Positions 24,301 to 34,533 of a stretch of DNA of 64,000 nucleotides are shown piece after piece. The DNA lies in NCBI RefSeq assembly GCF_046523945.1, contig NZ_CP171363.1:2666001-2730000 (forward strand), given 5' to 3'. The first letter of the stretch is position 1; each line of letters starts with the position of its first letter. A program made the position numbers and the translations under genes. The stretch is from Faucicola mancuniensis (GTDB lineage Bacteria; Pseudomonadota; Gammaproteobacteria; Pseudomonadales; Moraxellaceae). The notes beneath the pieces were generated by a model that worked only from the letters and a program-made list of their open reading frames with translations, made no database searches and was not told where the DNA came from.

Positions 24301-27033
24301 TTTACATTATTTGCGGTTAAACTTAACTGACCATTACCTGCATGTTCAATACGACCCGCTTTATTTTTTAACGTTGGGGTATTGATTATGAAGTTTTGGC
24401 TATTGGTGGCAATCTGACCTTGTTGGTTGCTAATACCGCCAGCGAAATTAAAGGTTAAGTCAGCAGTACCACTTTGTCTAATTGAGCCGCGTTGGTTATT
24501 TAGCTGGTTGCCTGTTAGTTGCAGGGTTTGACCACTTAGTGTACCGTCTTGGTTATTTAGCGTGCCTTTAGCAACCAGCGTCAACTGATGGATGGCGGTA
24601 AGGCTTGCCCCTTTCGTTGATAAATCCCCTTGGCTTGCCATCTCAATATCCGCTGCTTGGGTTTTGCTGCCATTTAAGTCAGTTGGATTGCCTTGTAAGC
24701 TAGCTTTGCCGGTCGCAATATGGGTACCACTACTGGTGAGTATACCCACTGCATTCATGGTTAGGTTGGCTGGGGTGGTGCTTAAATTGCCTTGGGTGTC
24801 AATGCCTGCGGCTAATATGCCGGTGTTGTTGACGGTTTGGGCGTGAATATTGGTGTTGCCTTGAGCGGCGATTAAACCCGTAGCCGTGTTGGTCAGACTG
24901 CCCATGGTAAGCGTATTACCTGTGGTGCCATACAGTTGCCCACTGTTGGTAAGTGTCTGGCTGGTGGTGCTGAGTTTACCACCTGCTACCACACTGCCTT
25001 TGTCATTTTTGATATCGGTCGCATGTAAGCTCGCATCACCTTGAGCCATGATATGACCATTTTGGTTGGTCAGGTTGCCTTGGCTATCAAGGTTTAAATT
25101 GCCCTCCGCTTGAATCGTGCCTTGGCTGTTGTAAACTTGGGTAGCCGTGATGGTGGCTTGTTTGCCTTGAATACTGCCTTGTTGATTGTTTAATTCACTT
25201 GTGCTAAGGCTAATATCGCCTAGGGTGGCTAAGACACCTTGTTGGTTGTTAATTTGCGGGGCGGTGAGGCTAATCCCTTGTTTGGCAACAATTTGCCCTT
25301 GTTGGTTGTTAAAACGGGTTAACTGCCAATCGAGTTTGTCAAGTTGGATACGACTGTTGATGTTGTCAATTGCTTGGGTGTTTAATCCATTAACCACAAT
25401 ACTACCTTGGCGTTGATTGGTAACGCTTGGGCTGGTCACTGTCATGGCACCATTGGCAGTGATGACGGCATTATTGCCTTGGTTGACTAAATTGTCCGCT
25501 TGGATATTGCCATCGGCGGTTATGGGTGCAAGCACCGGTTGATGGCTGTCCGTTGTCGGTGTGGTAGCGGTTGAGTTTGCCACTTGCTTGGTTGATCCAG
25601 TTTGTGCGGTTGATGGGGCAGTGGCTAGGGTTGGGGTAGTCGTCGCTGGGTGCTTGTCGTATAGGCTTTGACCAATGACGGCGTTGTCTTGGTTGGTTAA
25701 GTGTTGACTGGTCACATCAAGTTTACCACTGCCGGTTTGTTCAATACGGCCTTGGTTGGCCAGGCTTGGGGTTTTTATATTGACTTGTCCGGCACTGATG
25801 AGCCCTGTGTTAGTGATTTGGCTTTGAGTAGTGGCATCGGTTTGGCCATGACTGCTAATGACGCCGCTGTTTTTAAGGGTTGGGCTGTCCAGTTTGACAC
25901 TATCGGTGCCTGCTGCTAACGGTGCCTTGGTTGTCAATACTACCGGTGTGTTTTAGATTTACCCCTTGTTTGGCGTTCATGGAGCCGGTGTTAATGAGGT
26001 TACCTTGGTTGTCTAGCGTGAGTGTGCTACTACTGCTGATGTCACCAGCATTGGTCACCCCCATACCTTTGTCGGTACCAATCAGACGAATTCTGCCAGC
26101 ATACATGCCGCCTAGGCTTGAGATGTCTAAAGCCACGCCCGTGCTTTGATTGACACCGTTGTGACTAATTTTAGTGGTGGCTGGATTGGTTTCATAGCTA
26201 ACCGTGTTGTTACCCGTAATGACATCAAGCTGTTTGCTGTAAACTTTAGCGTTAAGGGCAGTGGCTTGGCTAATCAGCTGGGTATAGTCGCTTTGGCTAT
26301 CATCTAAGCCTTTGCCTTCAACGGTCATCTTACCGCTACCTATTTGAAATCCGGTTAAAGTGTCGTTGTTAAAGGTGGGTTTACCGGTGGTGAGCGTGGT
26401 ACGAGCAGCGTTGATAAAACCACAGCCTGAGCAGGTGATACCCGCGGGATTGGCAATCACCAGTTCGGCTTTACTACCCGTAATTTCGGTGTAGCCAGCT
26501 AACTGGCTTGGATTACTAGAATTGACTTGGTTTAAGATGAGTTTGGCTTCACCTTTGGCAAGCCATGGGTTACCCTCTACCCAACCCGCAGTTTGGGTTT
26601 GTACATTGGTACGGCTGTTGTTAATAATAGCCCCATGCCTACCGATATCAAATTGACTAAAGGTGTTTTTAGAAACCCCTTGGCTATTTGGGCTTTGAAT
26701 GTTAATTTGGGCTAAGCCATTGGCAGTGTTTAACACCGTGGCTTGCTCATTTTTAGGAGCACCCTTATCTGCAATGATTTGGGTCTGTATCTCAGCATAG
26801 GCAACGTTTGCTACTCCTATGCTGACAAGGACAGCAGCAGTGAGACTAACCCATTTGCTATAGCAATAGTACACGACCTCATTGCTTCCATCTAGTTGGC
26901 TGTCAGCTAAAACTACCTTGTTACTATTCGCACCTTGACTACCGGCTTTGCCTTGTGCCACAGTTTTTTCTGAGACAACAACTAATCGACCTAGGTGTTT
27001 GTTAAAGATAACACGATACAGACGGCTGTTCAT
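15358..27033 (-). pseudogene. FhaB/CdiA-like TPS exoprotein, copy 2 (full length, frameshifted)
   Basis: About 3,890 codons from the ATG at 27033 to the stop at 15358. Order: extended signal peptide, TPS domain (NPAGITCSGCG), beta-helix repeats, the conserved NSALYKIDPNN/YKNWLSSDYMM segment (about 20250-20390), a second repeat block, a pretoxin region, then a variable tip. The tip holds SQLSLFEEGGTKFMVS-like and LPSGNEAGANPMWIPGG motifs and ends DKYIVTPIK; the activity is not recognised. Frame breaks relative to copy 1: an extra C near 25909, loss of 2 bases near 23964, and loss near 20427 (also broken in copy 1). As written, no full-length protein is made; repairing three small indels would restore it. 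The immunity gene follows at 15355. No tpsB stands next to this copy; an ISAs1 element takes its place. Confidence 0.9.
17395..18111. repeat. 717-bp scaffold repeat, copy B
   Basis: Partner of 13726-14442, here inside fhaB copy 2 immediately before its private C-terminal region. On either side the two genes differ, so the boundary marks where tips have been exchanged. Confidence 0.85.
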
Positions 27034-27268
27034 ATGGGGTTTCCTAATTTTTATCGGTATTTTAACCCCTATCCGTGTTTTTGTATAGTTTTTTAATAAA
27101 TTAATAGGGTCTGCTATCGTTAAATTTAAGTTTAGTCTTTGATAAACAGTTGATGGCTTTTTCAATTTATAGTTATTTAAAATAGTAACTGGACAAAAAA
27201 TAATGATAGAACAATTGGTATGGGTGGAAATAAGTCAAAACAAAAATCAGGCAGACCTAGAAAATCAA
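20040..27268. repeat. 7.2-kb direct repeat, copy 2 (right end at an ISAs1 terminus)
   Basis: Same orientation as 1-7233. Right-hand identity stops at 27268, and the next base is the first base of the ISAs1 inverted repeat. This implies that the element, or a deletion anchored on it, removed the sequence that in copy 1 leads into tpsB. Confidence 0.95.
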
Positions 27269-28131
27269 CAGGGCAAAATCAAACTTACCCAACAAAAGTT
27301 TTACCGAATACAACTTGCTCAAGAATATCATGATTCCAACCACAACGCTTAACAATAGACTTAACACTACCCTTGATACCTGAAGACTTAATTAAAGACA
27401 CCGAAGCCCTTCTAAACAAAGCCATATTCTTAGTAGCTTGTTGTTCACGAATACGACAGCTATCTTCTTTAAAAGTCACATCAAGCACATAATGTAAACT
27501 ATTTTCAATCGCCCAATGTCGTTTGATAACATAATTAAGCTGTTCTGGATTAATAGATAATGAGCTAATGTAATACGCAGTTTGGGTCGTCTGTTCACCT
27601 GTTTTTTTATCATGTCTGATTCTGACAATCTCAATGATACTGTTTAGATAGGCACTGATTGAGTGGAGGGCGGTTAGTTTGTCATCACTGTTTTGGTAGC
27701 TTTGTTTTAAGGTTTTGCCATCAATGGCGATGATGGTTAGGTCTTGTTGTTCTCTGATACTGTTTATCCAGTTGATGTAGCTGTTTAGTAATGTTTCAGC
27801 TTCAATTAGGCTTATTACTCGTTTTATGGTTGAGGCGGATGGGATGCCGTTGTCGTAGCCCAAAAATTTTTTTAGCCATGTTTGTTTTTGTTTGCCAAAT
27901 TCGCTAATTTCTTCCCAGCCTTCTGCTCCAGATAATATGCCACATAGTGTTAAAAATAGTATGTCTATTAGTCTGTGTTTGATGTTGATGTCTGTTCCTC
28001 GGTCTTCGATCTTCGATGATACTGAAATGTTCTATAAAGCTCATGGGTTCTCCTTTTTAGAAGTATTTTATGAGTTTTTTGTCTTTTTGACAATTTGTAA
28101 ACTTTATTTTATTAATTTTGATTTTGCCCTG
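27269..28131. mobile_element. ISAs1-family element, internally deleted
   Basis: Perfect 15-bp terminal inverted repeats: CAGGGCAAAATCAAA at 27269-27283 and its complement at 28117-28131. The length is 863 bp against roughly 1.2 kb for the family, so the middle is missing. The flanks are repeat copy 2 on the left and a plus-strand FHA fragment on the right. No target duplication is seen, which fits a deletion or rearrangement at this element. Confidence 0.9.
27285..28044 (-). pseudogene. ISAs1-family (H-repeat type) transposase, broken
   Basis: The start at 28044 gives MSFIEHFSIIED, then a frameshift (about 28005). The frame resumes with GYDNGIPSASTIKRVISLIE and AIDGKTLKQSYQ (first catalytic Asp). 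About 140 residues carrying the second catalytic Asp are missing between HSISAYLNS and RHDKKTGEQTTQTAYYIS. The C-terminal part RHWAIENSLHYVLDVTFKED (catalytic Glu) is present. It cannot encode an active enzyme. Confidence 0.9.
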
Positions 28132-31100
28132 ACCATCACCCTAAAAGACGGTAGCAAACAAACCGTACTCGTACCCAAAGTCTATGTGCGTGCCAACGTC
28201 AGTGACTTAAAAGGCGATGGTAGCCTTATTGCTGCCCGCAATGTCGACATGCAGCTGACTGGTGACCTATCAAACCAAGGTAACATTGTGGCACACAATG
28301 GACTGCGTATCAATGCCAGTAACCTTAACAATCAAAACGGTGGACTTATCCAAGGCAACTTTGTCCAAGTTAACACCAAAAATGATTTAAACAACATCGG
28401 TGCAACGCTTAAAGCAGGCAGTGCCATGGCACTGGATGTCGGTGGCAAACTCAATAACAGTAGCACCACCCATCATAGCGAAAGTCAAGCAGGTCAAAGC
28501 AATGCCTGGCGTACTGGTATCGACCAAATTGGTCAAATCTATGTCGGCGATGGCTTAAAAGATAAAAAGGATGAAAATGGTCGACCACTTACTACGCTTA
28601 GTATTGATGTGACGGGTGATGCCACCTTTAACGCCGCTCAACTGGTCAACGCTGGCGGTACCACCCGTTTGGTAGCGGAAGGGGATATCAAATTCAACGC
28701 TGTTAACACAGGCTATCAAACCAATGCCATTGGTGACAGCAACAACTACTATAAAGTGGGTCAAACCCAAGATATGGGTAGCGTCCTTGTGACCAGTGGC
28801 GACACCTTTATCAAAGGCAACAACGTTACAGGCACCGCCACGACCATCCAAAGTGGCGGCAACACCATCATCAATGCTGACAACAACATTGCCTTTAAAG
28901 AAGGACGAGCAACCCAAAACCTATCAACTGCAAATCGCACCACGGACAAAGGCTTCTTAAGCAGTAAAACCACCCAAGACCGCTACGACATGACCAGTGA
29001 TACAGCCATTGGCAGTCACATTGATGGTGACAAAGTCTCTATCACTGCCAAAAATGACGTCCATCTCACCGCCACCGATGTCATTAGTGACCATGGTACC
29101 TATGTTAAAGCCGGCAATAACCTAACCATTGATGCCGCCGAAAATCGTTACAGCGAAAGCTCAAGCCATGACAAGAAAAAATCTGGCGTGTTTGGTACAG
29201 GTAGTGGACTTGGCTTTACCATTGGCTCACAAAAGACCCAAAACCAAAACAGCACTAAACAAACCTGGCATACTGGCAGCAACATTGGCACCAACGATGG
29301 TAACACCGTGCTGACGGCAGGTAACCATTACCAACAAACAGGTAGCGTGGTCTCAGCAGGTAATGAAAGCAACAACAATGTCCATGACTTAAGCCGTGGC
29401 ACGGTCATTATCAATGCCAAATCAGCCACCATTCAAAATACCACGGCAACCACCGAAAGTCACAGCAGCCAAAGCCAAAAAACCACAGGCTTAACCGTGA
29501 GTGTATCAAATAGTCTAGTTGACCATGTACAGGGTATCAGAAGTGTGGTAAAATCTGGCGAAACCACCAACTCAGACCAAATGAAAGTCATGGCTGGGGT
29601 GGCAGCGGTTGCTAAAACCCGGACGCTAAGACACAGTGTACAGCAAAGTACCAAAGACTTTAATGACCCAAGCAAACATGCCCCAGATGGCACCAAGCTT
29701 GATGGTCAAAAAGACACGGCTGACAAATTGGGCAGTATTGGCAACACCCGTATTCAAGCAACTATCGGCAGTCAATCAAGCAAAAGCACCCAAGACAGTT
29801 TATCAGGCAAAAACGAAGCCTCACAAATCAATGCCAACAACGCCATCTTTAACATTCAAGGGGCAAGTAAAGATAGTGACTTAACCTTTATTGGCAGTGA
29901 CTTAAATCTTAAAGGTGACCGCTACAACAACGTAGAAGGCGATGTTATTGAACAAGCGCCACTGGCACTGGGTATGACCGTAGTACCAACAAATCAAGCG
30001 GCTATGGGATTGGGGTGTATGCTGATACCAAAGGCAGTGCAGGGATTAGTGCCAATGCCAATATGGCAAAAGCTTATGGTAATGGCGAAACTACCACCAA
30101 TGCCAACAGCCATATCAATGTGGCAGGTACCACTTACCAAAACGTGGGTGGTGACTATGTCGTAGATGGGGCAGTGGAAAAAGGCAACCGTATGACGGGT
30201 CATATTGGTGGGGCAATTAAAGCCACCAGCCGTCAGGATACCGCTACATATGATGGTAAACAGACCAATGCTGGGTTTAGTGCAGATATTGATTTAGTCA
30301 AACAAGGAGCAGGGAGCAGTTTATCTATCAATGGCGGTCGTACTCGAGCAAACGCCGATTATGCAGCGGTGACTGAGCAGACAGGCTTACAGTATCAATC
30401 ATCCGATGTGGTGGTAGAGGGTAAGAGTACGTTTAAGGGGGCGTACTTTACGACGGCAACGCCTGAGGCTAATAAAACCCAGTTTAAAGGTGGGTTAGAA
30501 GTTAGTGATATTGAGAACCATTCGGAGTATAAGGCGGATGGGATTAATGCTGGTTTGTCGGCTGAAACAGGTCAAAAACCTAAAATCAGTGGGGTCGGTT
30601 ATGGTAAAGATGGTGACAGCCAAACCAGTACGACGTATGGTGCGGTGACTGGGGTTGCTGGTAAGTCGGATGTGACGACTGCCAATGTGGGTAGCCTTAA
30701 TGAGGTTCTACAAAATAACTTTGATAAGGATAGGGTGAATGAGCAGATTAATGCTCAGGTTCAGATTAGCCAAGAATATGGTAAAGGAATTCCAAAAGCG
30801 ATTGGGGATTATGCCAGTAATAAACAACTTGAGCTAATTAACCAAGGTAATATTGAAGAAGCTAAAAAATGGGGTGAAGGTGGTATTTATCGTGTGGCAC
30901 TTCATACTTTATCAAGTGCTTTAGCTACAGGTTCGATTGAAGGAGCGGTCGCAGGTAGTGGCACAGCCATTGTTGTTCCTAAAGTTGATGAGTATTTAAA
31001 ACAACAAGGTTATGATGAAGCAACTAGAGAAGCTGTTTTAGTTGGATTATCCGCTGGTATTGGTGGAGCTGTGGGTGATACTGCAAGTACTGCTAACAAT

Positions 31101-31778
31101 GTTGGGCAGGTTGAGTGGAATTATTTGACGCATCGGCAACTGCAGGAAAAAATCTCGTGTGTTGGTACAAAGAAAGATTGTGCAGCCCATGTGGCTAAAT
31201 ATGATGAAATTTCTAGACAGCAAGATGAGCAACTAAAAAACATTTGCTCAAGCAATCCAAATAGCACCAGTTGTCATCTCATGATGCAAGACGCCTTGGA
31301 ATATGTGGGAAAAAACAGAAGTCATTATGGAAAAGCAAGCGACATTAGAACATCTACTCAGAATGTTTTATCAGTTGCTAATTCTAGTGGCTATCATACC
31401 ATCAACACTCTAAACGAACGAGCAAACTACTTTGGAGCTATGTATGGTTATACAGATCAGCCTTGGTTTAGGGTGGCGGAAAGTGAATCAAGAAGCTTTT
31501 TAAGCCTTAAGGGAGCGGATAAGTCTTTTTATTCAGATTGGATTGCAGAAGCTGGAGGGGTTATTATGCGAAATGGTAGGTCGGAATTTCAATATATTTA
31601 TAATAATCATGTGGGGCAAAGTAACAGCTGGAGCTATGGGAGACTTGTAAATGAACAGCACGACCGAGAATTGCAAGCGGTACATGAGAGACATTATAAT
31701 TCTTGGAAAAAGGCAAGTAAGTTTTTCGTGGATTCAGCTATAAAACTCAGAAGGCGGTCCAAATCTGGCGATTTTTGA
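28132..31778 (+). pseudogene. FHA/CdiA 3' fragment on the plus strand, with private toxin tip
   Basis: Begins at the ISAs1 end in mid-gene (TLKDGSKQTVLVPKVYVRAN), corresponding to the part of fhaB copy 2 near 20000. The scaffold runs to about 29956, where one T is missing compared with its inverted twin at 33811-34466 (GCGCCA against GCTGCCA), and the frame shifts; the second half is open from about 29960. A pretoxin motif VEWNYLTHRQ (VENN-like) is near 31115. The tip (about 31230-31778) includes YVGKNRSHYGKASDIRTSTQ and EAGGVIMRNGRSEFQYIYNN; class unknown. A +1 shift near 31745 would extend it to end EVKECQ at 31840 in a TAATG overlap with the next gene. No start codon or signal, so it is silent unless recombined. 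Confidence 0.8.
29772..30426 (+). repeat. 655-bp inverted repeat, left arm
   Basis: Complement of 33811-34466, with a single one-base indel noted. The arms are about 3.4 kb apart and enclose the toxin tip, its membrane immunity genes and two IS481 pieces, so recombination between them would invert that interval. Confidence 0.85.
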
Positions 31779-31830
31779 ATCCAAACCACAGAGTTGATGT
31801 TGGTTGTGAGGGCATGAAAGAAGTTAAGGA

Positions 31831-32271
31831 ATGTCAATAATGGATATGGGATATAAGCTTTTTGCCATAACTATGATTTTAAATTTTGTTTTCCTGATAA
31901 CTTTTGGAGCATTAAGCTTTTTTCTATATATCTATTTATTGGCGAAAATTATTTCTCGTGGCATGAATAAAGCTCTTTTAGAAAAATATATCAGAATATT
32001 TTCGTTTTTTAGTATATTTCCATCAATAACTTTGATTGGCATATTAATTCTTTCTGTATTCAATGTATATGCATTGGTGGTTTTTGTTTCATTTATTGAA
32101 AGCGGCTTTCCGCTAGTTGCACTTATGATAGCATGGATAATGCCACCAATTTTTTTAATAATTAAACCATTGATATCAAAAAGACCGTATTTTTATAAGT
32201 TTTTTATCACTTGGTACGGATTAATTTCACTATTTTTATATTGCTCTATTTACACATTTATATTACCATGA
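31831..32271 (+). CDS. Multi-pass membrane protein, probable immunity protein
   Basis: 146 residues with four predicted membrane helices (for example LFAITMILNFVFLITFGALS, SIFPSITLIGILILSVF, FFITWYGLISLFLYCSIY). Alternative starts are ATG 31831 and ATG 31840; the latter would overlap TAA of the alternative toxin frame as TAATG. It directly follows a CdiA-type tip. Membrane-spanning immunity proteins are known for toxins that insert in the inner membrane, so the upstream tip may be pore-forming (inference). A truncated paralogue follows at 32356. Confidence 0.6.
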   Translation: MSIMDMGYKLFAITMILNFVFLITFGALSFFLYIYLLAKIISRGMNKALLEKYIRIFSFFSIFPSITLIGILILSVFNVYALVVFVSFIESGFPLVALMIAWIMPPIFLIIKPLISKRPYFYKFFITWYGLISLFLYCSIYTFILP

Positions 32272-32355
32272 GTTATCTTATAAATGGATTTAAAGTAATG
32301 CAAATAAATATATTAATTTTAAAGTTAGGCTTAAAGATATGACTGAGGTGCAAGG

Positions 32356-32532
32356 ATGTCAAGAATAATAGATGTAATCACCTTGTTATTACTGGTTATT
32401 AATTTTTATTATATGATAAGTTTGGGTATTTTTGGATTTTTTTTGTATCTAAAATTACTTATTGATATTTTTTTAAAAAAAATAGATAAAATTAATCAAA
32501 GAAAATTGATTAACGTACTTTCATGTATAAGT
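32356..32532 (+). pseudogene. Truncated paralogue of the membrane immunity protein
   Basis: Starts MSRIIDVITLLLLVINFYYM and shares layout with the preceding gene: a helix, SLGIFGFFLYLKLL like TFGALSFFLYIYLL, then a basic stretch ending RKLINVLS like LEKYIRIFS. It is cut after about 58 residues by the IS481 element starting at 32533; the remaining residues of the frame are IS sequence. Confidence 0.6.
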
Positions 32533-33434
32533 TGTAAGAACCTCAAGCGTTATTTACACTTTGTTTAAAATAAAACTCCAACCACTCATAAGGAGTAAAG
32601 GTTTGAGTTTTGCCAGTAATATCATCTTTTTTAGTTAAAGATGAATGGGGTTTAACGGTATTATAGAAATTAAGAAATCTTGTTAATTCTTGCTTTCTAT
32701 GTTCACTACCTGTAAATTCACATTGTTCATGCCACATTTCCATGAGCGTACGTATTACTCGTTCTGCTTTACCATTGGTTTGTGGTTTGGCAACTTTGGT
32801 GAATTTCTGATTGATGTTGTTATCATAACAGGCTTTGACAAATTCATGGTCTTTTGTGCCTTTATATTCTGTGCCATTGTCAGAATAAATCACCTCAATC
32901 GTATAAGGGCAAGGTTTAATAACTTGTTCTGTCAGAAACTTAGCCGCACTAAAAGCTGTTTTGTCTGGCATAATACAAGCATACAGTTCACGAGAATAAT
33001 CATCAATGGCAACAAACAGATATTCTCTAGGGCTGTTGCTATTTTGTCCTTTGAGCAGTGGTAGGCGTTTTGTATCTACGTGTACCATCTCACCAGGATA
33101 GGATTTATTATAACGCTTGGCTTGTTTTTTGAGTTTGTCTTGTATACTCTTTTCAACTTTAGCTAAGCGTTTAATGCCAAATTTCGCTTGTTTAAAGCGA
33201 TTATTGACACTGGTTTGTGGTTTTAGTAACTTCACTCTGGCAAGTTTCAATACCTTGTAGATTGTTGGTCTTGATACTTTGTATTCTTCAGCAAGTGATG
33301 TTACGCTTTGTTTGTTTTGATGATAGGCTATCCAAATAGCTTCTCTTTCAAACGGTAGCAGTCTGGTGTTTTTATGTATGTTCATTTGCAGTATTTTATC
33401 CTAAATACTGTAAATAACGCTAGGATATCTTACA
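32533..33434. mobile_element. IS481-family insertion sequence, complete copy
   Basis: 902 bp, ends TGT...ACA. Left end TGTAAGAACCTCAAGCGTTA and the right end ACGCTAGGATATCTTACA form imperfect inverted repeats around a single transposase frame. It abuts an oppositely oriented partial copy at 33435, so it probably inserted into that copy, and the left flank was then lost. Confidence 0.9.
32543..33385 (-). CDS. IS481-family transposase
   Basis: 280 residues, complete. N-terminal helix-turn-helix (SVTSLAEEYKVSRPTIYKVL, about 25-45), then an rve-type integrase core with the DDE triad in VHVDTKRLPLL (D), VIYSDNGTEYKGT (D) and NGKAERVIRTLMEMW (E). The C-terminal HSSL..TPYEWL segment is typical. The stop codon lies within the left terminal repeat. 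Further copies are at 55755-56522 (interrupted) and fragments at 33435 and 57002. Confidence 0.92.
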   Translation of the reverse strand: MNIHKNTRLLPFEREAIWIAYHQNKQSVTSLAEEYKVSRPTIYKVLKLARVKLLKPQTSVNNRFKQAKFGIKRLAKVEKSIQDKLKKQAKRYNKSYPGEMVHVDTKRLPLLKGQNSNSPREYLFVAIDDYSRELYACIMPDKTAFSAAKFLTEQVIKPCPYTIEVIYSDNGTEYKGTKDHEFVKACYDNNINQKFTKVAKPQTNGKAERVIRTLMEMWHEQCEFTGSEHRKQELTRFLNFYNTVKPHSSLTKKDDITGKTQTFTPYEWLEFYFKQSVNNA

Positions 33435-33810
33435 CCTTATACGATTGAGGTGATTTATTCTGACAATGGCACAGAATATAAAGGCACAAAAGACCATGAA
33501 TTTGTCAAAGCCTGTTATAATAACAACATCAATCAGAAATTCACCAAAGTTGCCAAACCACAAACCAATGGTAAAGCAGAACGAGTAATACGTACGCTCA
33601 TGGAGATGTGGCATGAACAATGTGAATTTACAGGTAGTGAACATAGAAAGCAAGAATTAACAAGATTTCTTAATTTCTATAATACCGTTAAACCCCATTC
33701 ATCTTTAACTAAAAAAGATGATATTACTGGCAAAACTCAAACCTTTACTCCTTATGAGTGGTTGGGGTTTTATTTTAAACAAAGTGTAAATAACGCTTGA
33801 GGTTCTTACA
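33435..33810 (+). mobile_element. IS481 3' fragment, opposite orientation
   Basis: Encodes only the C-terminal third of the same transposase (PYTIEVIYSDNGTEYKGTKD onward) and ends in the element terminus CTTGAGGTTCTTACA at 33810. The 5' part is missing, replaced by the complete copy at 32533-33434. Confidence 0.9.
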
Positions 33811-34466
33811 TCTTACCCTCTACCACCACATCGGATGATTGATACTGTAAGCCTGTCTGCTCAGTCACCGCTGCATAATCGGCGTTTGCTCGAGTACGAC
33901 CGCCATTGATAGATAAACTGCTCCCTGCTCCTTGTTTGACTAAATCAATATCTGCACTAAACCCAGCATTGGTCTGTTTACCATCATATGTAGCGGTATC
34001 CTGACGGCTGGTGGCTTTAATTGCCCCACCAATATGACCCGTCATACGGTTGCCTTTTTCCACTGCCCCATCTACGACATAGTCACCACCCACGTTTTGG
34101 TAAGTGGTACCTGCCACATTGATATGGCTGTTGGCATTGGTGGTAGTTTCGCCATTACCATAAGCTTTTGCCATATTGGCATTGGCACTAATCCCTGCAC
34201 TGCCTTTGGTATCAGCATACACCCCAATCCCATAGCCGCTTGATTTGTTGGTACTACGGTCATACCCAGTGCCAGTGGCAGCTTGTTCAATAACATCGCC
34301 TTCTACGTTGTTGTAGCGGTCACCTTTAAGATTTAAGTCACTGCCAATAAAGGTTAAGTCACTATCTTTACTTGCCCCTTGAATATTAAAGATGGCGTTG
34401 TTGGCATTGATTTGTGAGGCTTCGTTTTTGCCTGATAAACTGTCTTGGGTGCTTTTGCTTGATTGA
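33811..34466 (-). pseudogene. FHA scaffold fragment (inverted twin of 29772-30426)
   Basis: Reads in one frame from TQDSLSGKNEASQINANN through NNVEGDVIEQAATGTGYDRS to SSDVVVEGK and is then cut by the IS481 end. It has neither start nor tip. This copy retains the T that is missing at 29957 in its twin, so it shows the correct frame of that gene. Beyond 34466 the similarity ends abruptly. Confidence 0.85.
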
Positions 34467-34533
34467 CGATGGGTAAGGTGCCTGGAACGCACCCTACAGA
34501 ACTAATTTAACAACAATAAAACTTTGTTTATCA

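Noticed and set aside
1..27000. CRISPR-like regular repeats in the fhaB region
   Set aside because: The periodicity comes from 20-60 bp coding repeats of the beta-helix; there are no identical direct repeats with unique spacers.
32521..33441. GTATAAG / CTTATAC on either side of the complete IS481 as a target duplication
   Set aside because: They are inverted, not direct, and belong to unrelated sequences (immunity gene and older IS481), so this is probably chance.
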